A stretch of DNA of 64,000 nucleotides from Qipengyuania sp. JC766 (GTDB lineage Bacteria; Pseudomonadota; Alphaproteobacteria; Sphingomonadales; Sphingomonadaceae): contig NZ_JBFEFL010000001.1 of NCBI RefSeq assembly GCF_040717445.1, positions 2,242,001 through 2,306,000 of the forward strand. The letters are read 5' to 3'. Positions 16,953 through 26,848 of the stretch are shown here, piece by piece. The notes below the pieces were generated by a model. It had not been told where the DNA came from and did no database searches. It saw nothing but the letters and a program-made list of their open reading frames with translations. The position numbers were made by a program, and so were the translations under genes. Within the stretch, counting starts at the first letter, position 1. Each line of letters begins with the position of its first letter.

Positions 16953-19340
16953 TCAGGCGATCTCCACCTCGACGCTTTTGAGAGAAGCGCTGCTTTTACC
17001 TGCCGAAATCCGGACCGGACCCGGCTCGTTGACCTCTTCCATCGCGCGGTTCCATATCGTCAGGCGCTCCGGCGCAATGGCGAACCGGATCTTCCGCCGT
17101 TCTCCCGGCGCCAGCGTGACGCGTTCGAACCCCTTCAGTTCGAGGACCGGCGTCGTCACGGACAGGTCGCGCCGGGTCACGTACAACTGGACCACTTCGT
17201 CCCCGGCCCGGTCCCCTGCGTTGTGCACCTCGACCTCGACCGAAAGTGGTTCGTCCAGCGCGAAAACGGGTTTGGCGGGACGCGGTTCGGATATGACGAA
17301 TTCGGTGTAGCTCAGCCCGTGCCCGAACGGGAACAGCGGCGCCGCATCGTCGAACAGGTAGCCGCGCCGCGCGCTCGGCTTGTGGTTGTAGAAGGACGGG
17401 ACCTGCCCTGCGTTGCGCACCACCGTGACCGGCAGTTTCGCGCCCGGATTGTTGAGGCCGAGCAGCGTTTCGGCCATCGCCACACCGCCTTCCTGTCCCG
17501 GATACCAGCATTCCAGCACGGCATCCGCCTGTTCGATAACGCGCGGCCAGCTCGGCGGGCGGCCGTTGATGGCGCACACGATCAGCGGTTTGCCGAGCAC
17601 CGCCATCGCGTCCACCAGTGCGTTCTGTTCCCCGACGATGTCGATGCTGACGCGGTCGCCCAGATGGGTGGTAGCGAAGCCTTCCCGGCTGGTCTGCTCC
17701 GTATCCCCGATCGCCAGCACGATCGTGTCGGCATTGCGGGCCACTTCCATCGCCTCGGCAATCAGTTCCAGGTTGCGTGCGCGCGGTGCGAGCTCGACAT
17801 CGCTTTGCGAGCGGTCCTCGCTGGTCGTGATGAAGACGCCCTGCGCTGTCACGAACCGCGCGTCGGGCGCGACCTGCCGCAGGCCTTCGATCAGGCTGAT
17901 CGTCTGCTTCGGGACGGAGGAGTAGCCCCCGAGCCGGGCGATCGCATGGTTGGGCCCGATGACCGCGACCGTGCCCATGCGTGCGGGGCCGAGCGGCAGT
18001 GCGCCGTTGCGATTGGTCAGCAGGCACACGGACTTTCGCGCCGCTTCCAGCGCCAACGCGCGGGCTTCGGCATTGCCGGTGATCCGCGCGGCCAGCGCGG
18101 CGTCGCCATAGGGATTTTCGAACAGTCCGGCGCGGAACTTGAAGGCGAGCATGCGGGCGCAGGCGCGGTCGACCAGTTCCACCGGGATCCGCCCGGCCTC
18201 CACCGCCCGTTCGAGCGTGGCGAAGGCGGTGCCGTCCGGGAGCTCGCTGTCGACTCCCGCCTCGAGTGCCTGCCTCGCCGCGTCTTCCAGGTCTGCTGCC
18301 ACCGAGTGCAGGCTGGCGAGCTCGCGCACGCCGCCGTAATCGCTCACGATCACGCCTTCGAAGCCCCATTCCCCCCGCAATACGTCGTCCAGCAGCCAGG
18401 CATTCGCGTGGCTCGGTATGCCGTCGATCTCGTTGTAGCTGGGCATGACGGCACCGATGCTCGTCCGGCGGACGATCTCGCGAAACGGGGGGAAGAAATT
18501 CTCCCGCAATTCGCGTTCGGACAATTGCGCGGGCGCGACGTTGTTGCCCGCTTCCGGCTGGCCGTGCCCGGTCATGTGCTTAAGCGTTGCGAATACCTTG
18601 CCCTCGCGCAGCATCTCGAACCTGCCAGGCCCCTGCATGCCTTCGACGGCTGCGACGCCCATCTCGGATACGAGGAAGGGATCCTCTCCCCATGTCTCCT
18701 CGATCCGGCCCCAGCGCGGATCGCGCACGATATCGACCACCGGGCTCAGCACCAGCGGCACGCCGCGGGCGCGCACCTCGCGCGCGATCACGGACTGGAC
18801 CCGGCGCATCAGGTCGGTGTCGAACGTCCCGGCAAGCGCGATCGCCTGCGGGAACATCGTGGCCTCTGTCGCCATGTAGCCGTGCAGCGATTCCTCGTGC
18901 AGCAGCACCGGGATGCCGAGCCGCGTGTCCTCGACTGCCCAGCGCTGCAGGGCGTTGATGAAGGCGACGGTTTCTTCCGGTGTGCGCCAGCGCGCCGCGG
19001 TGCCGCCCGCGGCCCCCGAAATGCCGGGAACGCCGCGCTTGTCGCTGGGGCGGGTCACATGGCCGATGCCGTCGGGAAAGGCGGCGCGGGCCTTCGCCGG
19101 ATCGAAGGCGAGGCCGTCGATCATGTCCGCCTTGGCCGCCCAGGCGGTGCGGATCTGGGCGACTTTCTCCGCAAGGGTCATGCGGGCCATCAGGTCCGCG
19201 ACACGCGCGGCCACGGACGCGCGCGGATCGCGATAGACCGGCCCGGCCTGCGCAAAGGCACGCGGAACGTGCATCGCGGTGAGGGCGGAGAGGCCGGCCC
19301 CCGAAAGCAGCCCGATCGCGCCGCGCCGCGAAACGGTCAC
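16953..19340 (-). CDS. GH3 beta-glycosidase, likely beta-xylosidase (copy 1)
   Basis: This 795-residue family GH3 enzyme has a Tat-like signal (VSRRGAIGLLSGAG), an N-terminal barrel with KHMTGHGQPEAG and the nucleophile Asp in GVIVSDYGG, a C-terminal alpha/beta sandwich (VIGPNHAIARLGGYS) and a fibronectin-III-like tail. The layout and the FHEESLHG/LHEESLHG-type motif fit xylosidase/glucosidase members acting on xylo-oligosaccharides. The start is GTG 19340, overlapping the stop of GH3 copy 2 as GTGA, which implies translational coupling. It is closely similar to copy 2, so the pair is a tandem duplication. Aglycone specificity is not readable. Confidence 0.88.
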   Translation of the reverse strand: MTVSRRGAIGLLSGAGLSALTAMHVPRAFAQAGPVYRDPRASVAARVADLMARMTLAEKVAQIRTAWAAKADMIDGLAFDPAKARAAFPDGIGHVTRPSDKRGVPGISGAAGGTAARWRTPEETVAFINALQRWAVEDTRLGIPVLLHEESLHGYMATEATMFPQAIALAGTFDTDLMRRVQSVIAREVRARGVPLVLSPVVDIVRDPRWGRIEETWGEDPFLVSEMGVAAVEGMQGPGRFEMLREGKVFATLKHMTGHGQPEAGNNVAPAQLSERELRENFFPPFREIVRRTSIGAVMPSYNEIDGIPSHANAWLLDDVLRGEWGFEGVIVSDYGGVRELASLHSVAADLEDAARQALEAGVDSELPDGTAFATLERAVEAGRIPVELVDRACARMLAFKFRAGLFENPYGDAALAARITGNAEARALALEAARKSVCLLTNRNGALPLGPARMGTVAVIGPNHAIARLGGYSSVPKQTISLIEGLRQVAPDARFVTAQGVFITTSEDRSQSDVELAPRARNLELIAEAMEVARNADTIVLAIGDTEQTSREGFATTHLGDRVSIDIVGEQNALVDAMAVLGKPLIVCAINGRPPSWPRVIEQADAVLECWYPGQEGGVAMAETLLGLNNPGAKLPVTVVRNAGQVPSFYNHKPSARRGYLFDDAAPLFPFGHGLSYTEFVISEPRPAKPVFALDEPLSVEVEVHNAGDRAGDEVVQLYVTRRDLSVTTPVLELKGFERVTLAPGERRKIRFAIAPERLTIWNRAMEEVNEPGPVRISAGKSSASLKSVEVEIA

Positions 19341-21739
19341 GGTCGGACCGTCAGTGTCGTTTCCTGCAGGTCGACCGAATTGGGCCCGACCATGATGGTG
19401 AATTCACCCGGTTCGATCACCCGCTCCATGTCGCGGTTCCACATCATGAGAGAGCGCGGCTCGATCGGGATCGAGACCGTGCGGCTTTCCCCCGGTTGCA
19501 GCGTCACGCGCCGGAAACCGGCCAGTTCCTTGACCGGGCGGGTCACCGAACTGATCGTGTCGCGCAGATAGACCTGCACCACCTCGTCGCCCGCCATCGG
19601 CCCGGTATTGGTGACCGTGGTGCTGACGCTGACCGGTTCGCCGGCGGCGATGCTGCCGGACGAAAGGACCGGCGCGCTCATTTCGAAGCTGGTGTAGCTG
19701 AGCCCGTATCCGAAGGGATAAAGCGGGGTCACTTCGTCGAACAGGTAACCGCGCCGCGCGCTCGGCTTGTAATTGTAGAAATTGGGGACCTGCCCGACAT
19801 TGCGCGCGGTCGTGACCGGCATCTTGCCGCCCGGATTGACGCGTCCGAACAGCGCATCGGCAATCGCCGTGCCCTGCTGCTCGCCCGCGTACCAGGTTTC
19901 GAGGATCGCGTCGGCCTGCTCGGCCACCACGGGGTAGCTCGGCGGCCGACCGTTCACCAGCACGGCGACGATCGGCTTGCCCAGCGCCTTCAGCGCCATG
20001 AACAGCTCGTTCTGCTCGCCCACGAGATCGAGGCTGGTCCGGTCGCCGAGGTGTTCGGGCGCCCAGCCTTCGCGACTGGTCTTCTCGGTATCGCCGATGA
20101 ACAACAGGATCGTGTCCGCATCGCGCGCGACCTCGACCGCCTCGGCAATGCGACGCCGGTTCTCCTCCGGATCGCCGAGTTCGACCTCGTCGTCCCACCA
20201 GTCGTCGCCCTTGGTGATCTCGACGCCCAGCGAATGGACGATATTCGCCCGGTCGCCCGCAAGCGCACGGATGCCTTCGAGCGGGGTGACGCTGGCGCGC
20301 GGCTCTCCGTAATAGCCGCCCAGTCGCGCGACATCGGCGTTCGGTCCGATAACCGCGATGGTCGGCCGGTCCGCGGATGTCTCGGGCAGGGCGAGCGGAA
20401 GGACGCCCTCGTTCTTCAGCAGGACGAGCGACTTCTCGGCCGCCCGGCGGGCCAGCGCGACGCCTTCCGGCCCATTGGACCGGCGCGCCTCGGCCAGGTC
20501 GGGCCAGGGATCGTCGAACAGGCCGGCATTGAACTTCATCGTCAGGAACCGGCGGACCGCCGTGTCGAGCGTGTCCATCGACACGGTTCCTTCGGCCACG
20601 CTGGCGGCCAGGTCCCGGAAACCGTCGCCCGACGGCAGGTCGACATCGACGCCGGAATTCACTGCCAGCGCACCCGCCGCCTTGTAGTCGGGCACGATCC
20701 GGTGGAGCCGCGCCATGTCCTCGATCGCGTAGTAATCGCTCACCACAGCGCCGCGGAAATTCCACTCGCCGCGCAGCACGTCTTGCAGCAGCCAGCTGTT
20801 CGAATGGGACGGAATGCCGTCGATCTCGTTGTAGCTGGCCATCACCGCGTCGATCGGCGTGCGGGTCACGACCTGCTCGAAAGGCGGGAAGAACTGTTCG
20901 CGCAATGTCCGTTCGGAAATCTGGGCGGGCCCCACATTGGTGCCGCTTTCCGGCTGGCCGTGGCCGGTCATGTGCTTGAGCGTGGCCATCACCTGCCCGT
21001 CGCGCAGGCGGCGGTCGGTGCCGGGGCCGGTCAGCCCCTCGACCGAGGCGACGCCCATCTCGCCCACCAGATACGGGTCTTCCCCGAAGGTCTCCTCGAT
21101 CCGGCCCCAGCGCGGATCGCGCGCGACGTCCACCACGGGAGAGAGCACCAGGTGGACGCCGCGCGCGCGAACCTCGCCGGCAATCAGGTCGTTGATCTCA
21201 CGCACAAGATCCGGGTCCCAGGTGCTGGCAAGGCCGATCGATTGCGGGAAGGCGGTTGCATCCTTCGCCGCGAAACCGTGAAGCGATTCTTCGTGGAACA
21301 GCACCGGAATGCCGAGCCGCGTCTCCTCGATCGCCCATTTCTGGGCGTCGATGACGTACCGGATGCTGTCCTCGATGCTGCGGCGCGGGATTTCGCGCGG
21401 GGAGCCCGGCCCGGTCCGGTCTGACGGCCGCGCGATCTGTCCCAGCCCGTGCGGATAGACCGCGGACGCCTTTGCGGGATCGAAATCATCGCTTTCGTCC
21501 TGGATATCCGGCTTGGCATTCCAGACGCTGATGATCTGGGCGACCTTCTCTTCCACGGTCATGCGCTGCAGCAGGTCCTCGACCCGCCGCTCGACGGGAA
21601 GGGAAGCGTCCCAGTATGGCGCGTCGGGCATCGGGCGTTCGACAGCGACCTCCTGCGCCATCGTCGCGGGCGCGATCGGCCCCGCAAGCGCCATCAGGGC
21701 AGCACCTGCGGCAAGGCTGGCGCGGAGCATCTTTCGCAT
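19337..21739 (-). CDS. GH3 beta-glycosidase, likely beta-xylosidase (copy 2)
   Basis: This 800-residue family GH3 enzyme has a Sec signal (MRKMLRASLAAGAALMALAG), barrel motifs LFHEESLHG, RWGRIEETFGEDP and KHMTGHGQPESG, the nucleophile Asp in AVVSDYYAIED, and a C-terminal fibronectin-III-like domain. I chose ATG 21739 because a signal peptide follows at once and AGGGA lies upstream; a longer reading to 21784 would run into the operator. It leads the GH3-GH3-GH10 operon and is divergent from the GH67 gene across a 62-base gap containing operator 3. The likely role is to cut xylo-oligosaccharides to xylose in the periplasm. Confidence 0.88.
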   Translation of the reverse strand: MRKMLRASLAAGAALMALAGPIAPATMAQEVAVERPMPDAPYWDASLPVERRVEDLLQRMTVEEKVAQIISVWNAKPDIQDESDDFDPAKASAVYPHGLGQIARPSDRTGPGSPREIPRRSIEDSIRYVIDAQKWAIEETRLGIPVLFHEESLHGFAAKDATAFPQSIGLASTWDPDLVREINDLIAGEVRARGVHLVLSPVVDVARDPRWGRIEETFGEDPYLVGEMGVASVEGLTGPGTDRRLRDGQVMATLKHMTGHGQPESGTNVGPAQISERTLREQFFPPFEQVVTRTPIDAVMASYNEIDGIPSHSNSWLLQDVLRGEWNFRGAVVSDYYAIEDMARLHRIVPDYKAAGALAVNSGVDVDLPSGDGFRDLAASVAEGTVSMDTLDTAVRRFLTMKFNAGLFDDPWPDLAEARRSNGPEGVALARRAAEKSLVLLKNEGVLPLALPETSADRPTIAVIGPNADVARLGGYYGEPRASVTPLEGIRALAGDRANIVHSLGVEITKGDDWWDDEVELGDPEENRRRIAEAVEVARDADTILLFIGDTEKTSREGWAPEHLGDRTSLDLVGEQNELFMALKALGKPIVAVLVNGRPPSYPVVAEQADAILETWYAGEQQGTAIADALFGRVNPGGKMPVTTARNVGQVPNFYNYKPSARRGYLFDEVTPLYPFGYGLSYTSFEMSAPVLSSGSIAAGEPVSVSTTVTNTGPMAGDEVVQVYLRDTISSVTRPVKELAGFRRVTLQPGESRTVSIPIEPRSLMMWNRDMERVIEPGEFTIMVGPNSVDLQETTLTVRP

Positions 21740-21788
21740 CAGTGATCCCTCTCTCCCGGGCCGCGCTTCTTGACTGGGCGGCATCCTG

Positions 21789-21802
21789 TGATAGCGCTAC
21801 CA
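21789..21802. promoter_or_regulatory. XylR-type operator 3 (TGATAGCGCTACCA)
   Basis: This AGCGCT-core palindrome lies in the 62-base gap between the divergent GH3 and GH67 genes. Its last base is the A of the first candidate ATG of GH67, an unusually close position that would allow the repressor to cover the start region of both units. Confidence 0.82.
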
Positions 21803-23919
21803 TGATGAGAGGGTCCAAGCTTGTCAACACGATTGCGACTGCGGTCGCGATCCTTGTCGCGGGCGCATTTCCGCCGGCTGCGGTGAGGGCGGAGGACGGC
21901 TACGATCTCTGGCTGCGCCATGCGCCACTGGATGGCGCAGCGTTGGAGCGGATCGTCGCCATGCAGGGATCGATCGTTGCCGAGACCCGCTCCGATCCGA
22001 CCATCGGTATAGCGGCCGCGGAACTGCAGCGCGGCCTGCGCGGCCTGACGGGCGCGTCGGGCGATGGACAGGCTTTCCCCATCGATTTGCCGACCGGCGA
22101 CGACGCAGGGGCATTCCGCTTCGAGTGCGACCGCGACGACCTGCCCGCCGGCGGGGCTTTCGAAGTCCGGTCGGTAAAGGGAGGGATCGACCTGGCGGCC
22201 GCCGAACCCATCGGTTGCCTGTACGCGTCCTTCGCCCTTCTTCGCGAACTTGGGCAGGGACGCGACCCGGCCACGATCCGGATGGCAGAGGCACCGGCGA
22301 TGCCGCTGCGCCTGCTCAATCACTGGGACAATCCCGACGGTCATGTCGAGCGCGGCTATGCCGGGCGTTCGATCTTCGACTGGTGGCACCTGCCGGACCG
22401 GCTGGACCGGCGGATGATCGACTATGCGCGCGCCAATGCGTCCGTCGGCATCAACGGCGCGGTCGTGAACAACGTCAATGCGCGCGCCTTCATGCTGGAG
22501 CCGCGCTACATCGCCAAGCTCGCCCGGCTGGCCGATGCATGGCGACCCTACGGTATCCGGACTTACCTGTCGGCGCGCTTCAGTGCGCCGCGCGACATCG
22601 GCGGGCTGGAAACGGCGGACCCGCTCGATCCGGCAGTGCGCGCGTGGTGGCAGGCTAAGGCGGACGAAATCTATGCGAGCATCCCCGATTTCGGCGGATT
22701 CCTTGTCAAGGCGAACAGCGAAGGCCAGCCCGGCCCGCAGGATTACGGGCGGACCCATGCCGACGGCGCGAATATGCTCGCCGAAGCGCTGGGGACCCGC
22801 GGCACGGTGATCTGGCGTGCCTTCGTATATTCGGCGGAAGACGAGACCGACCGGGCCAAACAGGCATATGACGAGTTCGTACCGCTCGACGGCAAATTCG
22901 CGGACAACGTGATCGTGCAAGTCAAGAACGGACCGATCGACTTCCAGCCGCGCGAACCGTTCCATCCGCTGTTCGGCGCGATGCCGAACACGCGGCTGAT
23001 GCTGGAAGCCCAGATCACCAAGGAATATCTCGGGTTCGCGAGCCATCTCGCTTTCCTTGCGCCCATGTGGCGGGAAACGCTCGCGTCGGAAACGGGCCGC
23101 GGCGGGACGGTCGCGCGTATCGTCGCCCTTGCCGGCATGGCGGGCGTCGCCAATACGGGGTCCGATCGCAACTGGAGCGGCAGCCATTTCGACCAGGCGA
23201 ACTGGTACGCCTTCGGGCGGCTGGCGTGGGATCCCTCGCTCGCGTCCGAAACCATCGCGCGTGAGTGGACCGCGCTGACGTTCAATCGCGATTCCCGTTT
23301 CGTCGAAGCCGTAGTGCCGATGATGCTGGGCAGCCGCGAGACTGTGGCGCGCTACATGACGCCGCTCGGCCTCGCACACCTGATGGACACCGGGCACCAT
23401 TACGGTCCCGCGCCCTGGGTGTGCGAGCTCGACCGGCCCGAGTGGAACCCGTGCTATTATCATCGCGCGGACGCGCGAGGCATCGGCTTCGACCGAACCG
23501 CGTCGGGATCGAATGCGCTCGCCCAGTACGATCCGACCGTCGCGAAAGCATGGGCGGACCCGGCAACGATCGACGACCGGTACCTCCTCTGGTTCCATCG
23601 CGTGGCCTGGGACCGTCCCATGCCGTCCGGCCGGACGCTGTGGGCCGAACTGGTCCATCGCTACGATCGCGGCGTGGCCGAGGTCGATGCGATGGCGGCG
23701 ACCTGGGATGGGCTCGGGCCGTACGTGGATACCGAGCGGCACCGGTCGGTGGCCGAAAGCCTCGCCATCCAGCAATCCGAAGCGCGCTGGTGGCGCGATG
23801 CGTCGATCGCCTACTGGCAATCGGTGAACGGCCTCGATCTGCCCGACGGCGCCAGGCCACCGGCACACGATCTGGAGCACTACCGCAGCCTCGAATTCCC
23901 GGAAGCGCCCGGGCAATGA
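21802..23919 (+). CDS. GH67 alpha-glucuronidase
   Basis: This 705-residue family GH67 enzyme removes (4-O-methyl)glucuronic acid from the ends of xylo-oligosaccharides. The catalytic residues are visible: acid Glu307 in KANSEGQPGP, Asp380 in KNGPIDFQPREP and Glu408 in AQITKEYLG. The spacings of 73 and 28 residues equal those of the Cellvibrio enzyme (292/365/393). An N-terminal signal-like segment (NTIATAVAILVAGAFPPAAVRA) suggests export. Two adjacent ATGs (21802, 21805) are possible; no ribosome site is seen because the operator abuts them. The stop overlaps an in-frame ATG of the LacI gene. Confidence 0.92.
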   Translation: MMRGSKLVNTIATAVAILVAGAFPPAAVRAEDGYDLWLRHAPLDGAALERIVAMQGSIVAETRSDPTIGIAAAELQRGLRGLTGASGDGQAFPIDLPTGDDAGAFRFECDRDDLPAGGAFEVRSVKGGIDLAAAEPIGCLYASFALLRELGQGRDPATIRMAEAPAMPLRLLNHWDNPDGHVERGYAGRSIFDWWHLPDRLDRRMIDYARANASVGINGAVVNNVNARAFMLEPRYIAKLARLADAWRPYGIRTYLSARFSAPRDIGGLETADPLDPAVRAWWQAKADEIYASIPDFGGFLVKANSEGQPGPQDYGRTHADGANMLAEALGTRGTVIWRAFVYSAEDETDRAKQAYDEFVPLDGKFADNVIVQVKNGPIDFQPREPFHPLFGAMPNTRLMLEAQITKEYLGFASHLAFLAPMWRETLASETGRGGTVARIVALAGMAGVANTGSDRNWSGSHFDQANWYAFGRLAWDPSLASETIAREWTALTFNRDSRFVEAVVPMMLGSRETVARYMTPLGLAHLMDTGHHYGPAPWVCELDRPEWNPCYYHRADARGIGFDRTASGSNALAQYDPTVAKAWADPATIDDRYLLWFHRVAWDRPMPSGRTLWAELVHRYDRGVAEVDAMAATWDGLGPYVDTERHRSVAESLAIQQSEARWWRDASIAYWQSVNGLDLPDGARPPAHDLEHYRSLEFPEAPGQ

Positions 23920-23963
23920 GAAATCTTGCCGCCGAGACGGAGACGGGTCTAAGGGATTGGTCC

Positions 23964-25070
23964 ATGGAGGGCACCAGGACCAACGGAAAGCCGGGCCGCA
24001 AGCGCGGTTCGCGGCGCGGCAATGCCGCTCCCACCATCGCAGACGTCGCGCAGGAGGCGCGCTGTTCCCCGATGACCGTCAGCCGGGTCATCAACGGCGA
24101 GGGCAATGTGCGCGAGGAAACGCGCGAGCAGGTGCTCGAAGCGGTGCGCAAGCTCAACTACTCGCCCAATCGCGCGGCGCGCTCGTTGGCCGGAGGAGAG
24201 CAGCTTCGTATCGGGCTCCTCTTCGACAATCCGTCCGCGTCTTATCTGAGCGAATTCCTGATGGGCGCGCTGGACGAGGCGTCGCGCCGCGACATCCATC
24301 TCGAAGTGCAGAGCTGCGACAATGTCCCGGACAATGCGGCACTGGTCGGGAAGATGTCGGAAGGCGGGATTTCCGGCTTCATCCTGCCGCCGCCGCTCTG
24401 CGACGACCAGAGCGTGCTCGACCTGATTACCGGCGCGGGCGGGATCGCCGTGGCAGTAGGACCGGGCCGTGCGAGCGGATCCCATGGCGCGGTGATGATC
24501 GACGAATACCAGGCCGCCTACGACATGACCAAGCACATCATCGGGCTCGGTCACACGCGCATCGGCTTCATCATCGGCAATCCGGAGCAGGTGGCGAGCG
24601 GGCGCCGCCTCAACGGCTATCGCGCCGCGATGGAGGATGCGGGTCTCGAGGTGGCGGAAGACCTGCTGGCACAGGGGCAGTTCACCTACCGGTCGGGCAT
24701 GGTCGCCGCGGAAAAGCTGCTTTCCGCCGATCCGCATCCGACCGCCATCTTCGCGTCCAATGACGACATGGCCGCGGCGACCGTGGCCATGGCGCACCGG
24801 CGGCACCTCGACGTGCCGAGCGACATTACCGTGTGCGGCTTCGACGATACCGACCTCGCCAGTTCGATCTGGCCGGAACTGACCACGATCCGCCAGCCGA
24901 TCCGCGAAATGACGGCAAAGGCGGTGCAGATGATTGCCGACCTGACGCGCGCCCGCCGCCAGAGCGAACGGTTGCAGGCGGAACACGTGATGTTCCCCTA
25001 CGACCTCATCAAGCGCAATTCCGAAGCCGGGCCGAGCCTGGCGAAGTCGAAGCCGGACCGCGCCCGATGA
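23964..25070 (+). CDS. xylR: LacI-family regulator, probable xylose repressor
   Basis: This 368-residue LacI/GalR-type regulator has an N-terminal helix-turn-helix (TIADVAQEARCSPMTVSRVI), the hinge NYSPNRAARSLAGG and a periplasmic-binding-protein-like effector domain ending in a FDDTDLASSIWPELTTIRQP segment. A basic tail (GRKRGSRRG) precedes the helix-turn-helix. Start 23964 has TAAGGGA at good spacing; ATG 23916, which overlaps the GH67 stop, adds 16 residues and is possible. Position between GH67 and xylonate dehydratase, plus six LacI-style palindromes around the locus, suggests it is the XylR-like repressor of this regulon and controls its own operon through operator 3. Confidence 0.85.
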   Translation: MEGTRTNGKPGRKRGSRRGNAAPTIADVAQEARCSPMTVSRVINGEGNVREETREQVLEAVRKLNYSPNRAARSLAGGEQLRIGLLFDNPSASYLSEFLMGALDEASRRDIHLEVQSCDNVPDNAALVGKMSEGGISGFILPPPLCDDQSVLDLITGAGGIAVAVGPGRASGSHGAVMIDEYQAAYDMTKHIIGLGHTRIGFIIGNPEQVASGRRLNGYRAAMEDAGLEVAEDLLAQGQFTYRSGMVAAEKLLSADPHPTAIFASNDDMAAATVAMAHRRHLDVPSDITVCGFDDTDLASSIWPELTTIRQPIREMTAKAVQMIADLTRARRQSERLQAEHVMFPYDLIKRNSEAGPSLAKSKPDRAR

Positions 25071-26848
25071 GCGACGGCGAAAGCCGCCGCCTTCGCTCCC
25101 GCGACTGGTTCGACAATGTCGAACGGATGGACATGACCGCGCTCTATCTCGAGCGTTTCATGAATTACGGCATCACGCCGGAGGAACTGCGCAGCGGCAA
25201 GCCGATCATCGGGTTCGCCCAGTCGGGCAGCGACCTGAGTCCGTGCAACCGCATCCATCTGGAACTGGCGAAGCGGACCCGCGACGGCATCCGCGATGCG
25301 GGCGGGATCCCGATCGAGTTTCCGGTCCACCCGATCTTCGAGAATTGCCGCCGTCCCACAGCCGCGCTCGACCGCAACCTGCTCTATCTGGGACTGGTCG
25401 AACTTCTCAACGGATACCCCATCGATGGCGTCGTCCTGACGACCGGGTGCGACAAGACGACGCCCAGCCAGGTGATGGCGGCGAGCACGGTCGATATTCC
25501 GGCAATCGTCCTGAGCGGCGGTCCCATGCTGGACGGCTGGCACGAAGGTGAGCTTGTCGGCAGCGGGACAGTGATCTGGCGCAGCCGCAGGAAGCTCGCG
25601 GCAGGCGAGATCGACGAGGAAGAATTCCTGCGCCGGGCGACCTCGAGCGCGCCGAGCGCCGGGCATTGCAATTCCATGGGTACGGCCAGCACGATGAACG
25701 CGGTGGCCGAAGCGCTCGGCCTCAGCCTGACGGGCTGCGCCGCGATCCCCGCGCCCTATCGCGAGCGCGGGCAGATCGCCTACCGCACCGGGCAGCGCAT
25801 CGTGGAGATGGTGCGCGAAGACCTGAAGCCGTCCGACATACTGACGCGCGACGCCTTCCTGAACGCGATCGCCACGGTCAGCGTCATCGGCGGATCGTCC
25901 AACGCCCAGCCGCACATCCAGGCGATGGCGGCGCATGCGGGCGTGCCGCTCGAACCCGAGGTCTGGCAGGAGCATGGCTACGATCTCCCGCTGCTGGTCA
26001 ACATGCAGCCGGCCGGTGAGTATCTGGGAGAGAGGTTCCACCGCGCAGGCGGAGTCCCGGCGGCGATGTGGGAACTGCTCGCGGCAGGCGTGCTGAAGGG
26101 CGACGTGCGCACTTGCACCGGTGAATCGATGGCGGAAAACCTCGCGGGCCGCGAGACCGGGGATCGCCAGATGATCCGCCCCTTCGCCGATCCGCTGATG
26201 GAGAAGGCCGGCTTCCTCGTCCTGTCGGGCAATTTGTTCGACTTCGGCATCCTCAAGACCTCGGTCATCTCGGACGAGTTTCGCGCCCGCTACCTGTCGC
26301 GTCCCGGGCAGGAAGGCGTGTTCGAGGCGCGCGCGATCGTGTTCGACGGCTCGGACGATTACCATCACCGGATCAACGATCCCGCGCTCGACATCGACGA
26401 CGATTGCATTCTCGTGATCCGCGGGTCGGGCGTCGTCGGCTGGCCGGGCAGTGCGGAAGTCGTCAACATGCAGCCGCCCGACGCCCTCATCCGGCAGGGC
26501 ACGCAATGGCTGCCGACGCTGGGCGACGGGCGCCAGTCCGGGACGAGCGACAGTCCTTCCATCCTCAACGTCTCGCCCGAAAGCGCGGCCGGCGGAGGCC
26601 TTGCCTGGCTGCGGACCGGGGACAGGATCCGGGTGGACCTGAACGACGGTACCTGCAACGCGCTGGTCGGTGCGGACGAGATCGCGCGTCGCCTGGCAGA
26701 AGAACCCGCGCCGCCGGTCCCGGAGCACAATACGCCTTGGGAAGAGCTTTTCCGCGAAAAGACCGGACAGCTGGGCCAGGGCGGCGTGATGGATTTCGCG
26801 GTCAAGTATCGCGGCACCAGCCGCAAGCTCCCGCGCCACAACCACTAG
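25067..26848 (+). CDS. xylD: D-xylonate dehydratase (IlvD/Edd family)
   Basis: This 593-residue member of the IlvD/Edd dehydratases keeps the three iron-sulfur cysteines: Cys60 (SDLSPCNR), Cys128 (TTGCDKTTP) and Cys201 (GHCNSMGTA). Family members of this length act on sugar acids. With xylose dehydrogenase, lactonase and XylX present, the substrate is most likely D-xylonate, giving 2-keto-3-deoxy-D-xylonate, the third Weimberg step. ATG 25067 overlaps the stop of the LacI gene (ATGA), so regulator and enzyme are made together. Its TAG stop shares the bases CTAG with the stop of the convergent GH5 gene. Confidence 0.88.
   Translation: MSDGESRRLRSRDWFDNVERMDMTALYLERFMNYGITPEELRSGKPIIGFAQSGSDLSPCNRIHLELAKRTRDGIRDAGGIPIEFPVHPIFENCRRPTAALDRNLLYLGLVELLNGYPIDGVVLTTGCDKTTPSQVMAASTVDIPAIVLSGGPMLDGWHEGELVGSGTVIWRSRRKLAAGEIDEEEFLRRATSSAPSAGHCNSMGTASTMNAVAEALGLSLTGCAAIPAPYRERGQIAYRTGQRIVEMVREDLKPSDILTRDAFLNAIATVSVIGGSSNAQPHIQAMAAHAGVPLEPEVWQEHGYDLPLLVNMQPAGEYLGERFHRAGGVPAAMWELLAAGVLKGDVRTCTGESMAENLAGRETGDRQMIRPFADPLMEKAGFLVLSGNLFDFGILKTSVISDEFRARYLSRPGQEGVFEARAIVFDGSDDYHHRINDPALDIDDDCILVIRGSGVVGWPGSAEVVNMQPPDALIRQGTQWLPTLGDGRQSGTSDSPSILNVSPESAAGGGLAWLRTGDRIRVDLNDGTCNALVGADEIARRLAEEPAPPVPEHNTPWEELFREKTGQLGQGGVMDFAVKYRGTSRKLPRHNH

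Noticed and set aside
16722-19571. A 949-codon plus-strand frame across GH10 and GH3
   Set aside because: It is opposite two genes with clear catalytic motifs and shows no family signature.
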